Assembly: GCA_964369145.1 (NCBI GenBank)
Contig: CAYJEE010000011.1
Coordinates: 1 to 23,725 of the forward strand
Direction of reading: 5' to 3'
DNA from: UBA910 sp964369145
GTDB taxonomy: Bacteria; Patescibacteriota; Minisyncoccia; Phycocordibacterales; DATDWN01
DNA length: 23,725 nucleotides
Positions 1 through 8,715 of the stretch are shown in pieces (position 1 is the stretch's first letter; each line of letters begins with the position of its first letter). The notes below the pieces were generated by a model. The model was given only the letters and a program-made list of their open reading frames with translations, did no database searches and was not told the origin of the DNA. Made by a program: the position numbers and the translations under genes.

Positions 1-3000
1 CTGCTGGTGTTCCTGCATTTGTGATTGGTTCATCCACCGCAACATCATTCATCGTCGACAAGAATGGAAATGTGGGGATTGGAACTTCATCACCTTCAGT
101 TGCATTGCTTTCACTCCAGAACACTTCAACTGCATCTCCAGCTATCTATATTCCAAATACAACAGCTGCAATAAATACCCCGTTGATCCAGTTTGGTGCG
201 GCACCGACCGGAAACCAAGCTAATATTTTGATGGGAGGTAGTCCAAACCAAGGTCAAATACTGCATTTTACTAATGGAGGCTCGATCAATTTATCTTTAG
301 CAAACACTCCAACATTTACTCTCACTCAAAGTGGAGGAAATAATCGCCTTAATGTAAGTGCAGTTGGATCGCTTTACACTACAGGTACTTCTGGTACAGC
401 AAATGGTAGTGCACTTCAATTGCAGGTTGGTACAGGATTAGGAGGAGTTTCAATCGGTACTTCAACTGCACCATTTAAACTTAGTATTGCAACTACAAGT
501 ATTCCACAGCTTGCATTGATGGGGGCAGACACAGACAACCCATGGACCTTCCGCTCAATCGGTGGAGCATTCTACTTGGCAACATCTTCACCAACAACAT
601 TTGCAACCTCTTCACTTTCACAACTCACCATCACAGGCAATGGCTTCTTCGGTATCGGCACCACTTCTCCAATTGCAAAATTTGCAGTAGAAGGTGAGTC
701 ACTCGCACAGTACTTCACTGCAATCAATGCAAGTGCTACATCTACCTTTGCAGGAGGACTCAATGTAGGAAATGGTGCGCTCACATACGACTACTCTTCA
801 GGTCTTACATCAATCGACAACCTCCAGCTTGGAAGTCAAAACTTTGATGCAGATGCTGGCCAGGTCTCTTGGGTAGATATGGCAGTCTCTGGATCAGTAG
901 CGACTGGTACAGTGATGTCATACACCGCTCAGCTTTCAGGCAACCCACTTCTTTCAGTGTACGGTACAGCGACCGGATACCTCGGTGGTGCAAGTAATCT
1001 TGGTGTAGGTATCGGTACTACCACGACAAGTAGCACCTCTCCTTTAGCTACTCTCGCGGTACAAGGTTTTGCAGGCACCAATGCACTCTTTGATATCGCA
1101 TCATCTACCGGAACTTCATTGTTTAGAGTAAACGCTGTAGGAAACGTGGGTGTAGGTACAACAACTCCATGGGGCTCTCTCGCTGTAAACAACATCGCTG
1201 GTCAACCAGGGTTTGTGGTGGGATCTTCGACCGGAACTTCATTTATCGTTGATCAATTTGGAAATGTGGGTATAGGTACTACCTCACCGGGTGCATCTTT
1301 GGTAATTGCTCAAAATATTAACTCAGCAACTACTCCTGGGATTATTATTAATAACTCAAGTACAGGAGTGAGTGCGGCAACACGTTTGGATCTTACCAAT
1401 AACACAGGTGTACGTGGTGGTTTCTTTATGTCTGGTACAAACAACACAGCACTAGGATTGAATAGTCAGATATCTTTTTATGGTGATCAGGGTATTGTAA
1501 TGATGACAGATAGTGCGGTGGCTAGTGGTGGTAATAATAGTTTTTCAGTGCGTACTGGAGGTTATAATGCCTCTAATGAAAAATTTAGAATTACTTCAAC
1601 TGGTAATACTGGTGTAGGTACAACCTCTCCATCAGCAAAACTTTCTATTACCGCAGCAGGATCAAGTGCTGGTCGTGCATTCGCTATTGCAAACGCTTCA
1701 AATCAAAATAACTTCTTAATACAGGACAACGGTAATACCTTTATCGGAGGACAAGAGTCTGGTGTATTGAGTCTTTACAATGGAAGTTCAGGAGCTTTTG
1801 TTCTTTCTGGAAACGCATCAACTGGTAATGTGGTTGTGAATAATGCAAACACTGTCGGTGGTGATATTGATATTCAGACACGAGGAGTGAGTGGTCTATT
1901 TATTAAAGGTACAAACGGGAATGTGGGGATTGGTACAAGTACTCCATTTAGTAAACTGCACATACAGCAGACAAGTGCTGCTTCTACTAGAGAGTACTTG
2001 ATGAAAACTTCAATATCAGATGCAGGTAATGATGCCTTTTATCTTGCGAACGGAACTGTAGTTGATGGTAGATTCAACCCTGCTTTTATGGGATATGTAG
2101 ATAGTTCAGAAATTCCATCAGCGGTAGCTTTTAGAGGTATGACTTCATCTGCGAGAGATACGGGTACTAGTGCAGTGGTTTCATTTCAAGCTTTTGTTAC
2201 AAACTCTGCAACTGACCCAAATAACGGAGTATGGTCTGCTCTCACAACTCGACCTACATATAACTTTGGTAACTTAGATGTATCACAGTTGCTGATTACT
2301 GCTGGAGGAAACGTTGGTATCAGTACCACTACTCCATTTGCTCGACTCTCAGTTGGTTCACATAATGGAGGTACTGGTCCACAGTTTGTAGTTGCTTCTT
2401 CTTCAACAGGCGTAGCGACATCAACTGCATTTATCGTAGGCGCAAGTGGAAATGTAGGAATCGGAACATCAAACCCAGGAAGTAAACTCGAGGTTGTTGG
2501 AGATATTATTTCTAAAGGAACTGCATGGACAGCACAAAGTGCAGCGGGTAATGATGATCAGTGGACAGGTGTTACCTATGGAAACGGGTTGTTTGTTGCG
2601 GTGAGTTACATTGGTGATGCAGTTATCACTTCACCAGATGGCGTCAACTGGACAGCACGAACAATTTCTCCAAGTAATGCATGGAGAGATGTGACCTATG
2701 GTAACGGATTGTTTGTGGCAGTAGGTGAAGCTGGAGGTGATGCTGTAATGACTTCACCAGATGGTATCAACTGGACAGCACGAAGTGCAGCGGGAAACAA
2801 TGATGATTGGTATGGTGTCACTTATGGTAACGGATTGTTTGTGGCGGTGGGTTGGGGTACTGATAAAGTGATCACTTCACCAGATGGTATCAACTGGACA
2901 GCACGAAGTGCAGCGGGTGATGATGACTCTTGGCAAGACGTCACTTATGGAAACGGATTGTTTGTCGCAGTTGGTCTCACGGGAGGAACTGATGTGGTTA

Positions 3001-5816
3001 TGACTTCACCTAACGGTGTGACATGGACAGCTCAAAGTGCTGCAGGTAATGATGATAATTGGAAAGGTGTCGCATATGGTAATGGTGTATTTGTTGCAGT
3101 GTCTAGTTTTGGTGATGAAGTGATGACTTCATCAAATGGGTCTTCGTGGACAGTACAGACAGCTCTTGGAAATAGAAAAGGTATTACATATGGTAATGGA
3201 TTGTTTGTGGCTGTCGGTAGCGCTGCGGGGGATCCGGTAATGACTTCACCAGATGGTATCAATTGGACAGCGCGAAGTGCAGCGGGTAATGATGATGATT
3301 GGGAAGATGTTGTGTATGGTAACGGGATGTTTGTGGCCGTTGGTACGTTTGGTGATACAGTAATGTCTTCTTCAAAAGCAGAGTATTCTTCACTCACGCA
3401 TAACAATATTTATCAGGGTGGTATGAATATAATGGGTGGAAATGTTGGAATTGGAACAACAACTCCATGGGGCTCTCTCGCTGTAAGCAACATTGCCGGT
3501 CAACCAGGGTTTGTTGTGGGTTCTTCAACAGCAACTTCATTCATCGTAGACAAAAATGGAAATGTAGGTATCGGAACATCTACTCCGACTTCAAATCTTG
3601 CATTGGTAACCAATAGTGATGGAGTGGCTCCAATGTTTATACAAAACAATTCAGCATCTGGTTTTTCAGATATCTTGTTTAAAGATAGTAATGGGGTGAG
3701 TCAAGGTGCTGTCGGCTTTGCAAACTCGAGTGCAGGTATCGTACCTGGAACACTCTTCTTGGGAACAATCACAACTTCACCGATTACCTTTATTACAAAT
3801 AGTACAGAAAAAATGAGAATCACTGATGCTGGAAATCTCGGTATCGGTACGACTACTCCAAATGCCCTTCTTTCACTTCAGAAAGTGGGAGGAACAGCAG
3901 ACTTGTTGAGAATTTCTTCAACTACAGGAGCAGCGATGATTACCGTCAGTCAGTGGGGTGGATTTACACAAAATATCTCTTCAACATCAGCACTCTCTAT
4001 CAAAGATGGTTCAAATAATGCAGTATTTGAAGTTGATACAACTCAGACCACCACAAATGCAGGTCTCGATATCACCGCAGGATCTTCACAGACAGGAAAT
4101 CTTTTGAACTTCTACTCTTCAGGAGGATCATTTCTTTCTGGTATCACTGCAGCGGGAGGAATCTTAATGAATGTTTCTTCTTCTACCGCAGTCAATGTAC
4201 TTGATGGTTCAAATGTAGCGGCTTTCGTAGTGAACTCTGCATCAAAGAGTGTAGGTATCGGTACATCAACACTTACGTACAATCTTAATGTTGAAGGGTC
4301 GCAGTCAGGTAGCTATATCGCACGCATCAACAATGTAGATACAGGAACTTCTGCAGATGGTCTTCTTATAAGTCTCGGTGTAGGTAATGCAAGTCGAACA
4401 ACGAGCAATTACTTCATCGGATTCTCAGATGGTGCAGGTACAGTAGCAGGTAAGATCCAGGGAGGTGCATCTGCAGTAGCGTATACCACTTCGGCAGCAG
4501 ACTTGGCAGAGTACTTCTCTGTAGCAAGTACTACAGATAAACCAACTCCTGGTGAGGTGGTTGCGCTTTCAGAGGCATCAACTCGCACAGTAACTCGTGC
4601 ATCAGGAGGTACTCCATTTGGTATCGTGTCAACAAACCCAGGATTTATCGGAAACGGCCCTATCTGTCCTGTAGATGTGACTGACTGTGATGAGGATTAC
4701 AAGAAATACAATGTACTTGTAGCACTCGCTGGACAGGTCCCAGTACGAGTTAACTCAGAAAATGGATCAATTAAAGCAGGTGATTCAATCACACTTTCAT
4801 CAGTTTCTGGTATCGCTACAAAAGCACTTCCTGGTGATCCTGTACTCGCGATTGCGATCGAATCTCAGAGTTTTGCATCTACTACAGCGACCACTACAGT
4901 GCTTGCTTATATTGCAAAATCAGACTCCCTCGCATACAACTACACAGATCTCGATATTGCCACATCGACCGCATTTGCTTCAGGACTTGATATTGTAAAA
5001 CAACTTGAATCAATCGAGTTTACATATACAGGATCACAAAAGACATATCTCGGTTTTGTACCGGGTGCAGTAGAGCTTCTTAATCCTCGACTCGTAAAAC
5101 ATTCAACCGATGGTTCTGTACTTGGTATCAACCATGACGCATTCCTCCCAGTAATCACAAATGCAATCAAAGAGCTTGATTTCAAAGTGACTACGCTCGA
5201 TCAACGCATCAGTGATCTCGAGCTTGCGATCGGTACTGGAGGAGGATCAAGTCTTGATTTCCCAGCGATTATCAACCAATTCCAAAATATCGGTGCTCAA
5301 TTTGCACAAGGAATCGCATACTTGAAAAATGTATTCGCAGAAACACTCACCGTCGGTACTCCAGAAAAACCAACAGGTATTACCTTGTATGACGAAGTGA
5401 CTGGTGAGCCATACTGTCTCAAGGTGAACAATGGAGCGATGGTGTCTGCGGTGGGCGAATGTGCTGTAACCGAAGATGCTCCTTTGACAACTGGTGGAAA
5501 TGCGACAACTACTGATACGGTTGCACCTGAGATATTGATCATGGGTAACAACCCAGCAGAAATCCAGATGGGAACATCGTATGTAGACCTCGGAGCGACA
5601 GTGACTGATATGGGAATAAATCCACTGGATCCGAGTGGTCCACTCATCTTGAATACAAATCTTGGCCTGCAGTATAGTGTCAACGGTGTATCGATGTCTG
5701 AGATCACGATAGATACTTCAACCACGACCACTCATATTATTGTCTTTAGTGCAGTGGACATGGCGGGGAACTGGGGTCATGCAACACGAACAGTAGAGGT
5801 GATACCAGTGCAATAA
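1..5816 (+). CDS. Giant fibre-like surface protein with GNVGIGT repeats and an inserted beta-propeller (5' end outside window)
   Basis: The reading frame is open through the left edge (first full codon at 3). The GTG at 21 is internal to a repeat, so the true start is upstream and at least 1,937 residues are present. Residues below count from that GTG. About fifteen copies of a GNVGIGTTSP-like motif are separated by beta-rich spacers, a pattern typical of tail-fibre-like bacterial surface proteins. Residues about 836-1120 hold seven repeats of W..V.YGNGLFVAVG..GD.VMTSPDGINWTA, probably a seven-bladed beta-propeller. Residues about 1494-1625 (DLAEYF, PGEVVALS, VALAGQVPVRVN, IKAGDSITLS) resemble the conserved domain before the C-terminus of many fibre proteins that may self-process; this is inferred. 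A short coiled coil (about 1712-1738) follows, then a two-cysteine motif (C1799, C1814) and a DUF5011-like Ig domain (about 1835-1931). No catalytic residues are recognised. Adhesion or surface display is inferred. Confidence 0.9.
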   Translation, partial: AGVPAFVIGSSTATSFIVDKNGNVGIGTSSPSVALLSLQNTSTASPAIYIPNTTAAINTPLIQFGAAPTGNQANILMGGSPNQGQILHFTNGGSINLSLANTPTFTLTQSGGNNRLNVSAVGSLYTTGTSGTANGSALQLQVGTGLGGVSIGTSTAPFKLSIATTSIPQLALMGADTDNPWTFRSIGGAFYLATSSPTTFATSSLSQLTITGNGFFGIGTTSPIAKFAVEGESLAQYFTAINASATSTFAGGLNVGNGALTYDYSSGLTSIDNLQLGSQNFDADAGQVSWVDMAVSGSVATGTVMSYTAQLSGNPLLSVYGTATGYLGGASNLGVGIGTTTTSSTSPLATLAVQGFAGTNALFDIASSTGTSLFRVNAVGNVGVGTTTPWGSLAVNNIAGQPGFVVGSSTGTSFIVDQFGNVGIGTTSPGASLVIAQNINSATTPGIIINNSSTGVSAATRLDLTNNTGVRGGFFMSGTNNTALGLNSQISFYGDQGIVMMTDSAVASGGNNSFSVRTGGYNASNEKFRITSTGNTGVGTTSPSAKLSITAAGSSAGRAFAIANASNQNNFLIQDNGNTFIGGQESGVLSLYNGSSGAFVLSGNASTGNVVVNNANTVGGDIDIQTRGVSGLFIKGTNGNVGIGTSTPFSKLHIQQTSAASTREYLMKTSISDAGNDAFYLANGTVVDGRFNPAFMGYVDSSEIPSAVAFRGMTSSARDTGTSAVVSFQAFVTNSATDPNNGVWSALTTRPTYNFGNLDVSQLLITAGGNVGISTTTPFARLSVGSHNGGTGPQFVVASSSTGVATSTAFIVGASGNVGIGTSNPGSKLEVVGDIISKGTAWTAQSAAGNDDQWTGVTYGNGLFVAVSYIGDAVITSPDGVNWTARTISPSNAWRDVTYGNGLFVAVGEAGGDAVMTSPDGINWTARSAAGNNDDWYGVTYGNGLFVAVGWGTDKVITSPDGINWTARSAAGDDDSWQDVTYGNGLFVAVGLTGGTDVVMTSPNGVTWTAQSAAGNDDNWKGVAYGNGVFVAVSSFGDEVMTSSNGSSWTVQTALGNRKGITYGNGLFVAVGSAAGDPVMTSPDGINWTARSAAGNDDDWEDVVYGNGMFVAVGTFGDTVMSSSKAEYSSLTHNNIYQGGMNIMGGNVGIGTTTPWGSLAVSNIAGQPGFVVGSSTATSFIVDKNGNVGIGTSTPTSNLALVTNSDGVAPMFIQNNSASGFSDILFKDSNGVSQGAVGFANSSAGIVPGTLFLGTITTSPITFITNSTEKMRITDAGNLGIGTTTPNALLSLQKVGGTADLLRISSTTGAAMITVSQWGGFTQNISSTSALSIKDGSNNAVFEVDTTQTTTNAGLDITAGSSQTGNLLNFYSSGGSFLSGITAAGGILMNVSSSTAVNVLDGSNVAAFVVNSASKSVGIGTSTLTYNLNVEGSQSGSYIARINNVDTGTSADGLLISLGVGNASRTTSNYFIGFSDGAGTVAGKIQGGASAVAYTTSAADLAEYFSVASTTDKPTPGEVVALSEASTRTVTRASGGTPFGIVSTNPGFIGNGPICPVDVTDCDEDYKKYNVLVALAGQVPVRVNSENGSIKAGDSITLSSVSGIATKALPGDPVLAIAIESQSFASTTATTTVLAYIAKSDSLAYNYTDLDIATSTAFASGLDIVKQLESIEFTYTGSQKTYLGFVPGAVELLNPRLVKHSTDGSVLGINHDAFLPVITNAIKELDFKVTTLDQRISDLELAIGTGGGSSLDFPAIINQFQNIGAQFAQGIAYLKNVFAETLTVGTPEKPTGITLYDEVTGEPYCLKVNNGAMVSAVGECAVTEDAPLTTGGNATTTDTVAPEILIMGNNPAEIQMGTSYVDLGATVTDMGINPLDPSGPLILNTNLGLQYSVNGVSMSEITIDTSTTTTHIIVFSAVDMAGNWGHATRTVEVIPVQ
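1158..1279 (+). repeat. Fibre cassette copy 1 (PWGSLAV.NIAGQPGFVVGSS)
   Basis: This stretch is highly similar in DNA to 3456-3577, and its second half also matches 1-85 at the window start. The encoded motif is TTTPWGSLAV-NIAGQPGFVVGSST-TSFIVD-NGNVGIGT. Repeated cassettes like this are the building block of the fibre shaft and could recombine within the gene. Confidence 0.75.
2526..3381 (+). repeat. Seven tandem ~120-bp repeats encoding beta-propeller blades
   Basis: Seven in-frame repeats of about 40 residues each carry the core YGNG.FVAV at about 2577, 2697, 2823, 2946, 3075, 3189 and 3315. Each also carries a T/S-SPDG-NWTA strand. Blades 2, 3 and 6 are nearly identical in DNA over the part coding MTSPDGINWTARSAAG, pointing to recent tandem amplification. 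The segment begins with a lone WTAQSAAGNDD strand and ends without one, as expected of a circularly closed ('velcro') propeller. Seven is a common blade number; the fold itself is inferred. Confidence 0.75.
3456..3577 (+). repeat. Fibre cassette copy 2
   Basis: This is the second well-conserved copy of the cassette at 1158-1279, placed just after the propeller. It differs mainly by synonymous or conservative changes. The window's first 85 bases contain the second half of a third copy, so further copies probably lie upstream. Confidence 0.75.
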
Positions 5817-5834
5817 AAATTAAATTTTCCACGT

Positions 5835-8162
5835 ATGTCTTTCTTTAAATCAATTTTCAATAAACATCTTCCGATTGTACTCTCACTTATTGTGATGATG
5901 GGTATTGGGCTTGTTCTTGCATTTGGGTTTGGTGAAAAAAAAGCAGAGTCGGCATGGTACTCTACAGGGGGGACGTGGGGGTACAGAAAACAAATTTCTG
6001 TTGATCCAAAAAAAGTTGCCACCACTTCTACGCTCACTAATTTCCCCATGCTTTTTTCGGTAACCGACCCCGACCTCAAACACATCGACTTCGGAGGCAA
6101 AGTAGCATCAACTACCGGGGGAGATCTGCTCTTCACTAGTGCAGATGGTTCTACATTACTTGATTATGAAATAGAAAAATATGCATCTACCACAGGAGAA
6201 CTGATTGCGTGGGTAGAAGTACCGAGCCTCTCTGGTGTCACCGACACAAATCTCTTTGTGTATTTTGGTAATGCGGGCGCGCCAAATAATCAAGATCCAG
6301 CAGGAGTGTGGGATAGTAATTTTGTAAGCGTGTACCATCTTAAAGATGGTACAACCTTGAACCTGGGGGACTCTACAAGTAATGTAAATAATGGGACAAA
6401 TAATGGGCTCAGTCCGGCAATAGGGAAAATAGATGGTGCAAGTTCAAATAGCGCAACATCGTATGCTTCCATAGGTTCAAGTGGTGGCGTGACGGATATA
6501 ACAGGTCATATTACAGTTAGTGCGTGGATTAAACCAGCTGCTTTACCTACAGGAGTCGGGCAATATCATGACATTATCCAAAAAGGTTATGATGGTATAA
6601 ATGAACAATACGCTTTGACATTGCAGAATAGCCCGAATACTGCTAATAATCCCGCTGTTACATTCGGTACATATACTGGAAGTAATCATGGTACGTATTG
6701 GGTTTATGGAAACAATATTATGATTAATAAGTGGTACCATGTAGTGGGAGTGTTCAACGGATCAAACTGGACTGTATTTGTTGATGGATTGCAGAGAAGT
6801 ACAAACGCCGACTCTACTGCGCCAATTCATACTGATAGAGTGACTACATTGGGAGCAGCACATATAGCAGGGAGTATCACTCGATATTTTAATGGAAGTA
6901 TTGATGAGGCGCGAATATCGAATATTGCTCGCTCAACTGACTGGATTACTACTGAATACAATAACCAATCAAGTCCAAGTAGTTTTTATTCCTATGGTGC
7001 GATAGGAGTTGAGTCGAGAACAAACACAAGTGTAAAACAGGCGAATAAAGGTAGTAGTTCGGTGGTTTGGTATAACGCGTCATGGTTGTATCGCAAACAG
7101 ATTACTGTTGACCGTACGAAAGTGGCAACAACATCAGCATTAACAAATTTTCCAACTCTTGTCTCCTTTACACATCCCGACCTCAAACACATCGACTTCG
7201 GAGGCAAAGTAGCATCAACTACCGGGGGAGATCTGCTCTTCACTAGTGCAGATGGTTCTACATTACTTGATTATGAAATAGAAAAATATGCATCTACCAC
7301 AGGAGAACTGATTGCGTGGGTAGAAGTACCGAGCCTCTCTGGTGTCACCGACACAAATCTCTTTGTGTATTTTGGTAATGCGGGCGCGCCAAATAATCAA
7401 GATCCAGCAGGAGTGTGGGATAGTAACTATCTCGCTGTTCTTCACTTGAGTGAAGGGTTTAGTACTGCTGCAAATTTTTATCAAGATTCTACTTCTGGAA
7501 ATAACGATGGAACTTTGTTTAATTTTGATAATGATGCAACCTCTGTCGCTGCTAAAATTGGTAATGGAATAGATCTCCCTGGAAATTATCTCACATATAT
7601 ACAGCTTGCTAATGAGTCTAATTTTGACATCACCGGTGCTATCACAATCTCAACATGGATAAATATTGACGAGTTTAATGTTTCATATGACGCGATTATC
7701 ACAAAAGGAGATAGTGCGTGGCGTATAGCTCGAAATGCAAGTAGTGCAAATTTATCTTTTGATACAACAGGTACAACGCCTATTGCTCTAAATTCTATAG
7801 ATATATTTACGGACAGAATGGTGTATGTAGCGGTCACTTATACAGGCTCGACAAAAACTTTTTATTTTAATGGTGTATCTGTTGCTTCTGTTGGAGCGAC
7901 GGGAAGTATTTCAACAAACAATGATGCAGTAGCGATTGGTGAAAATTTACAGGAAACAGGAAGATATTTTAATGGAATTGTGGATGAAGTCAGGATTTCG
8001 AATACAGCTCGTTCAGCTGACTGGATTACTACTGAATACAATAACCAATCAAGTCCAGGTGGCTTCATGTCATTTGGTGGTACACAAACACAAACACTGC
8101 AGACGAGCTCAGGAGCAGTAGCGCCTCAGATGAAAGTGAGGGGTGGGGTGAAATTCAAGTAA
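5835..8162 (+). CDS. Secreted protein with two DUF2341 + LamG modules
   Basis: A 775-residue protein. Residues about 13-30 are hydrophobic (IVLSLIVMMGIGLVLAFGFG) and are followed by a likely cleavage site near AESA, so it is probably exported. The mature part is a module used twice. DUF2341 (W.YRK.I.VD, ATT..LTNFP, HIDFGGKVASTTGGDLLFTSADG, FVYFGNAGAPNNQDP) lies at about 42-160 and 412-530. A LamG/concanavalin-like jellyroll (about 163-375 and 533-740) follows each, ending SIDEARISN / IVDEVRISN and DWITTEYNNQSSP. Such modules usually bind polysaccharide or other surface ligands; no enzyme motif is seen. The gene begins 18 bp after the giant fibre gene's stop, so the two are possibly cotranscribed. 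No Shine-Dalgarno site is visible. The two DUF2341 copies share 251 identical bases. Confidence 0.9.
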   Translation: MSFFKSIFNKHLPIVLSLIVMMGIGLVLAFGFGEKKAESAWYSTGGTWGYRKQISVDPKKVATTSTLTNFPMLFSVTDPDLKHIDFGGKVASTTGGDLLFTSADGSTLLDYEIEKYASTTGELIAWVEVPSLSGVTDTNLFVYFGNAGAPNNQDPAGVWDSNFVSVYHLKDGTTLNLGDSTSNVNNGTNNGLSPAIGKIDGASSNSATSYASIGSSGGVTDITGHITVSAWIKPAALPTGVGQYHDIIQKGYDGINEQYALTLQNSPNTANNPAVTFGTYTGSNHGTYWVYGNNIMINKWYHVVGVFNGSNWTVFVDGLQRSTNADSTAPIHTDRVTTLGAAHIAGSITRYFNGSIDEARISNIARSTDWITTEYNNQSSPSSFYSYGAIGVESRTNTSVKQANKGSSSVVWYNASWLYRKQITVDRTKVATTSALTNFPTLVSFTHPDLKHIDFGGKVASTTGGDLLFTSADGSTLLDYEIEKYASTTGELIAWVEVPSLSGVTDTNLFVYFGNAGAPNNQDPAGVWDSNYLAVLHLSEGFSTAANFYQDSTSGNNDGTLFNFDNDATSVAAKIGNGIDLPGNYLTYIQLANESNFDITGAITISTWINIDEFNVSYDAIITKGDSAWRIARNASSANLSFDTTGTTPIALNSIDIFTDRMVYVAVTYTGSTKTFYFNGVSVASVGATGSISTNNDAVAIGENLQETGRYFNGIVDEVRISNTARSADWITTEYNNQSSPGGFMSFGGTQTQTLQTSSGAVAPQMKVRGGVKFK
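6069..6319 (+). repeat. Perfect 251-bp direct repeat, copy 1
   Basis: It is identical base for base to 7176-7426, as read by direct comparison. The offset is 1,107 bp (369 codons), so both copies are in the same frame. It encodes most of the DUF2341 domain, from PDLKHIDFGG to GVWDSN. The flanks diverge sharply, including at synonymous sites. Confidence 0.95.
7176..7426 (+). repeat. Perfect 251-bp direct repeat, copy 2
   Basis: This is the second copy of 6069-6319 with no difference seen. A separate 41-bp identity, 6937-6977 versus 8017-8057 (coding for the end of each LamG module, DWITTEYNNQSSP), has a different offset of 1,080 bp. The LamG parts in between have drifted in length and sequence. 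Confidence 0.95.
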
Positions 8163-8216
8163 ATGACACGAGAGTAATCAACATCTACACATATAAAAAT
8201 AATATATAAGTAATAG

Positions 8217-8222
8217 TATAAT
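8217..8222 (+). promoter_or_regulatory. -10 box for a probable leaderless transcript of the 151-aa gene
   Basis: A perfect TATAAT is followed by exactly six bases (ATATCC) and then the ATG at 8229. Transcription starting 6-7 bases after the box would begin at or next to the ATG. No convincing -35 hexamer is visible at 16-18 bp. Confidence 0.5.
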
Positions 8223-8228
8223 ATATCC

Positions 8229-8684
8229 ATGAACACACCATATACATATCCACCACAACCAACACAAAAAACAGTAATGAAAATAAATTATTGGCGAACC
8301 TTTTTTCTTCTCTGTGTGTGTTTAGGTATAGTGCTTTTAGGTGTCTACGGATATCGTGTGATCGCGGCTCGTTCAGAAAAAGGCACAGATATATATCGAG
8401 CAGTATTTATGCAAAATGGACAAGTCTATTTCGGCAAGATAACCGGAGAAGAGCATGGATATGTGACACTTGAGCATGTGTACTATGTGCAGACAACAAA
8501 TCAAAGCACTGTCGCAGGAGTGGGGGCGACGACCGGTAGTGAAATCTCTCTCGTACGACTCGGATCAGAGCTCCACGCTCCAGAAAGTAAAATGTACATC
8601 AACAAAGATCAGATTATGTTTTATCAGGATCTGCGAAAAGACAGTCAGGTCTTACAGTCGATTGTTTCCAATGAACAGAAATAG
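8229..8684 (+). CDS. Small single-pass membrane-anchored protein of unknown function
   Basis: A 151-residue protein. A short polar, proline/threonine-rich N-terminus is followed by one hydrophobic helix at about residues 23-44 (WRTFFLLCVCLGIVLLGVYGY) and then a soluble part of about 105 residues. That part contains AVFMQNGQVYFGKI, GYVTLEHVYYVQ and KMYINKDQIMFYQDL. The QNGQVYFGKI...V.L..VYY pattern suggests a small beta-rich domain, and I recall similar proteins next to other genes in Patescibacteria without an assigned function. Topology is probably N-in with the domain outside. The start at 8229 is chosen because the TATAAT box lies six bases before it; an internal ATG at residue 17 is possible. 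It stands between two large secreted-protein genes. Function unknown. Confidence 0.85.
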   Translation: MNTPYTYPPQPTQKTVMKINYWRTFFLLCVCLGIVLLGVYGYRVIAARSEKGTDIYRAVFMQNGQVYFGKITGEEHGYVTLEHVYYVQTTNQSTVAGVGATTGSEISLVRLGSELHAPESKMYINKDQIMFYQDLRKDSQVLQSIVSNEQK

Positions 8685-8703
8685 TAAGCGTTTGTGATGA
8701 TTG

Positions 8704-8709
8704 TAATAT
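8704..8709 (+). promoter_or_regulatory. Possible -10 box of a leaderless transcript of the first triple-LamG gene
   Basis: TAATAT lies exactly six bases (all A) before the ATG at 8716, the same spacing as at 8229 and 12438. The box departs from consensus and no -35 is seen, so this rests mainly on the recurring spacing. Confidence 0.35.
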
Positions 8710-8715
8710 AAAAAA

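Noticed and set aside
5297..5731. 144-codon minus-strand open frame
   Set aside because: It lies antisense to the C-terminal part of the giant fibre gene, which has clear domains in the plus frame.
6156..7484. Two minus-strand frames with identical C-terminal halves, as possible duplicated small genes
   Set aside because: They match each other only because they are antisense to the 251-bp duplicated segment.
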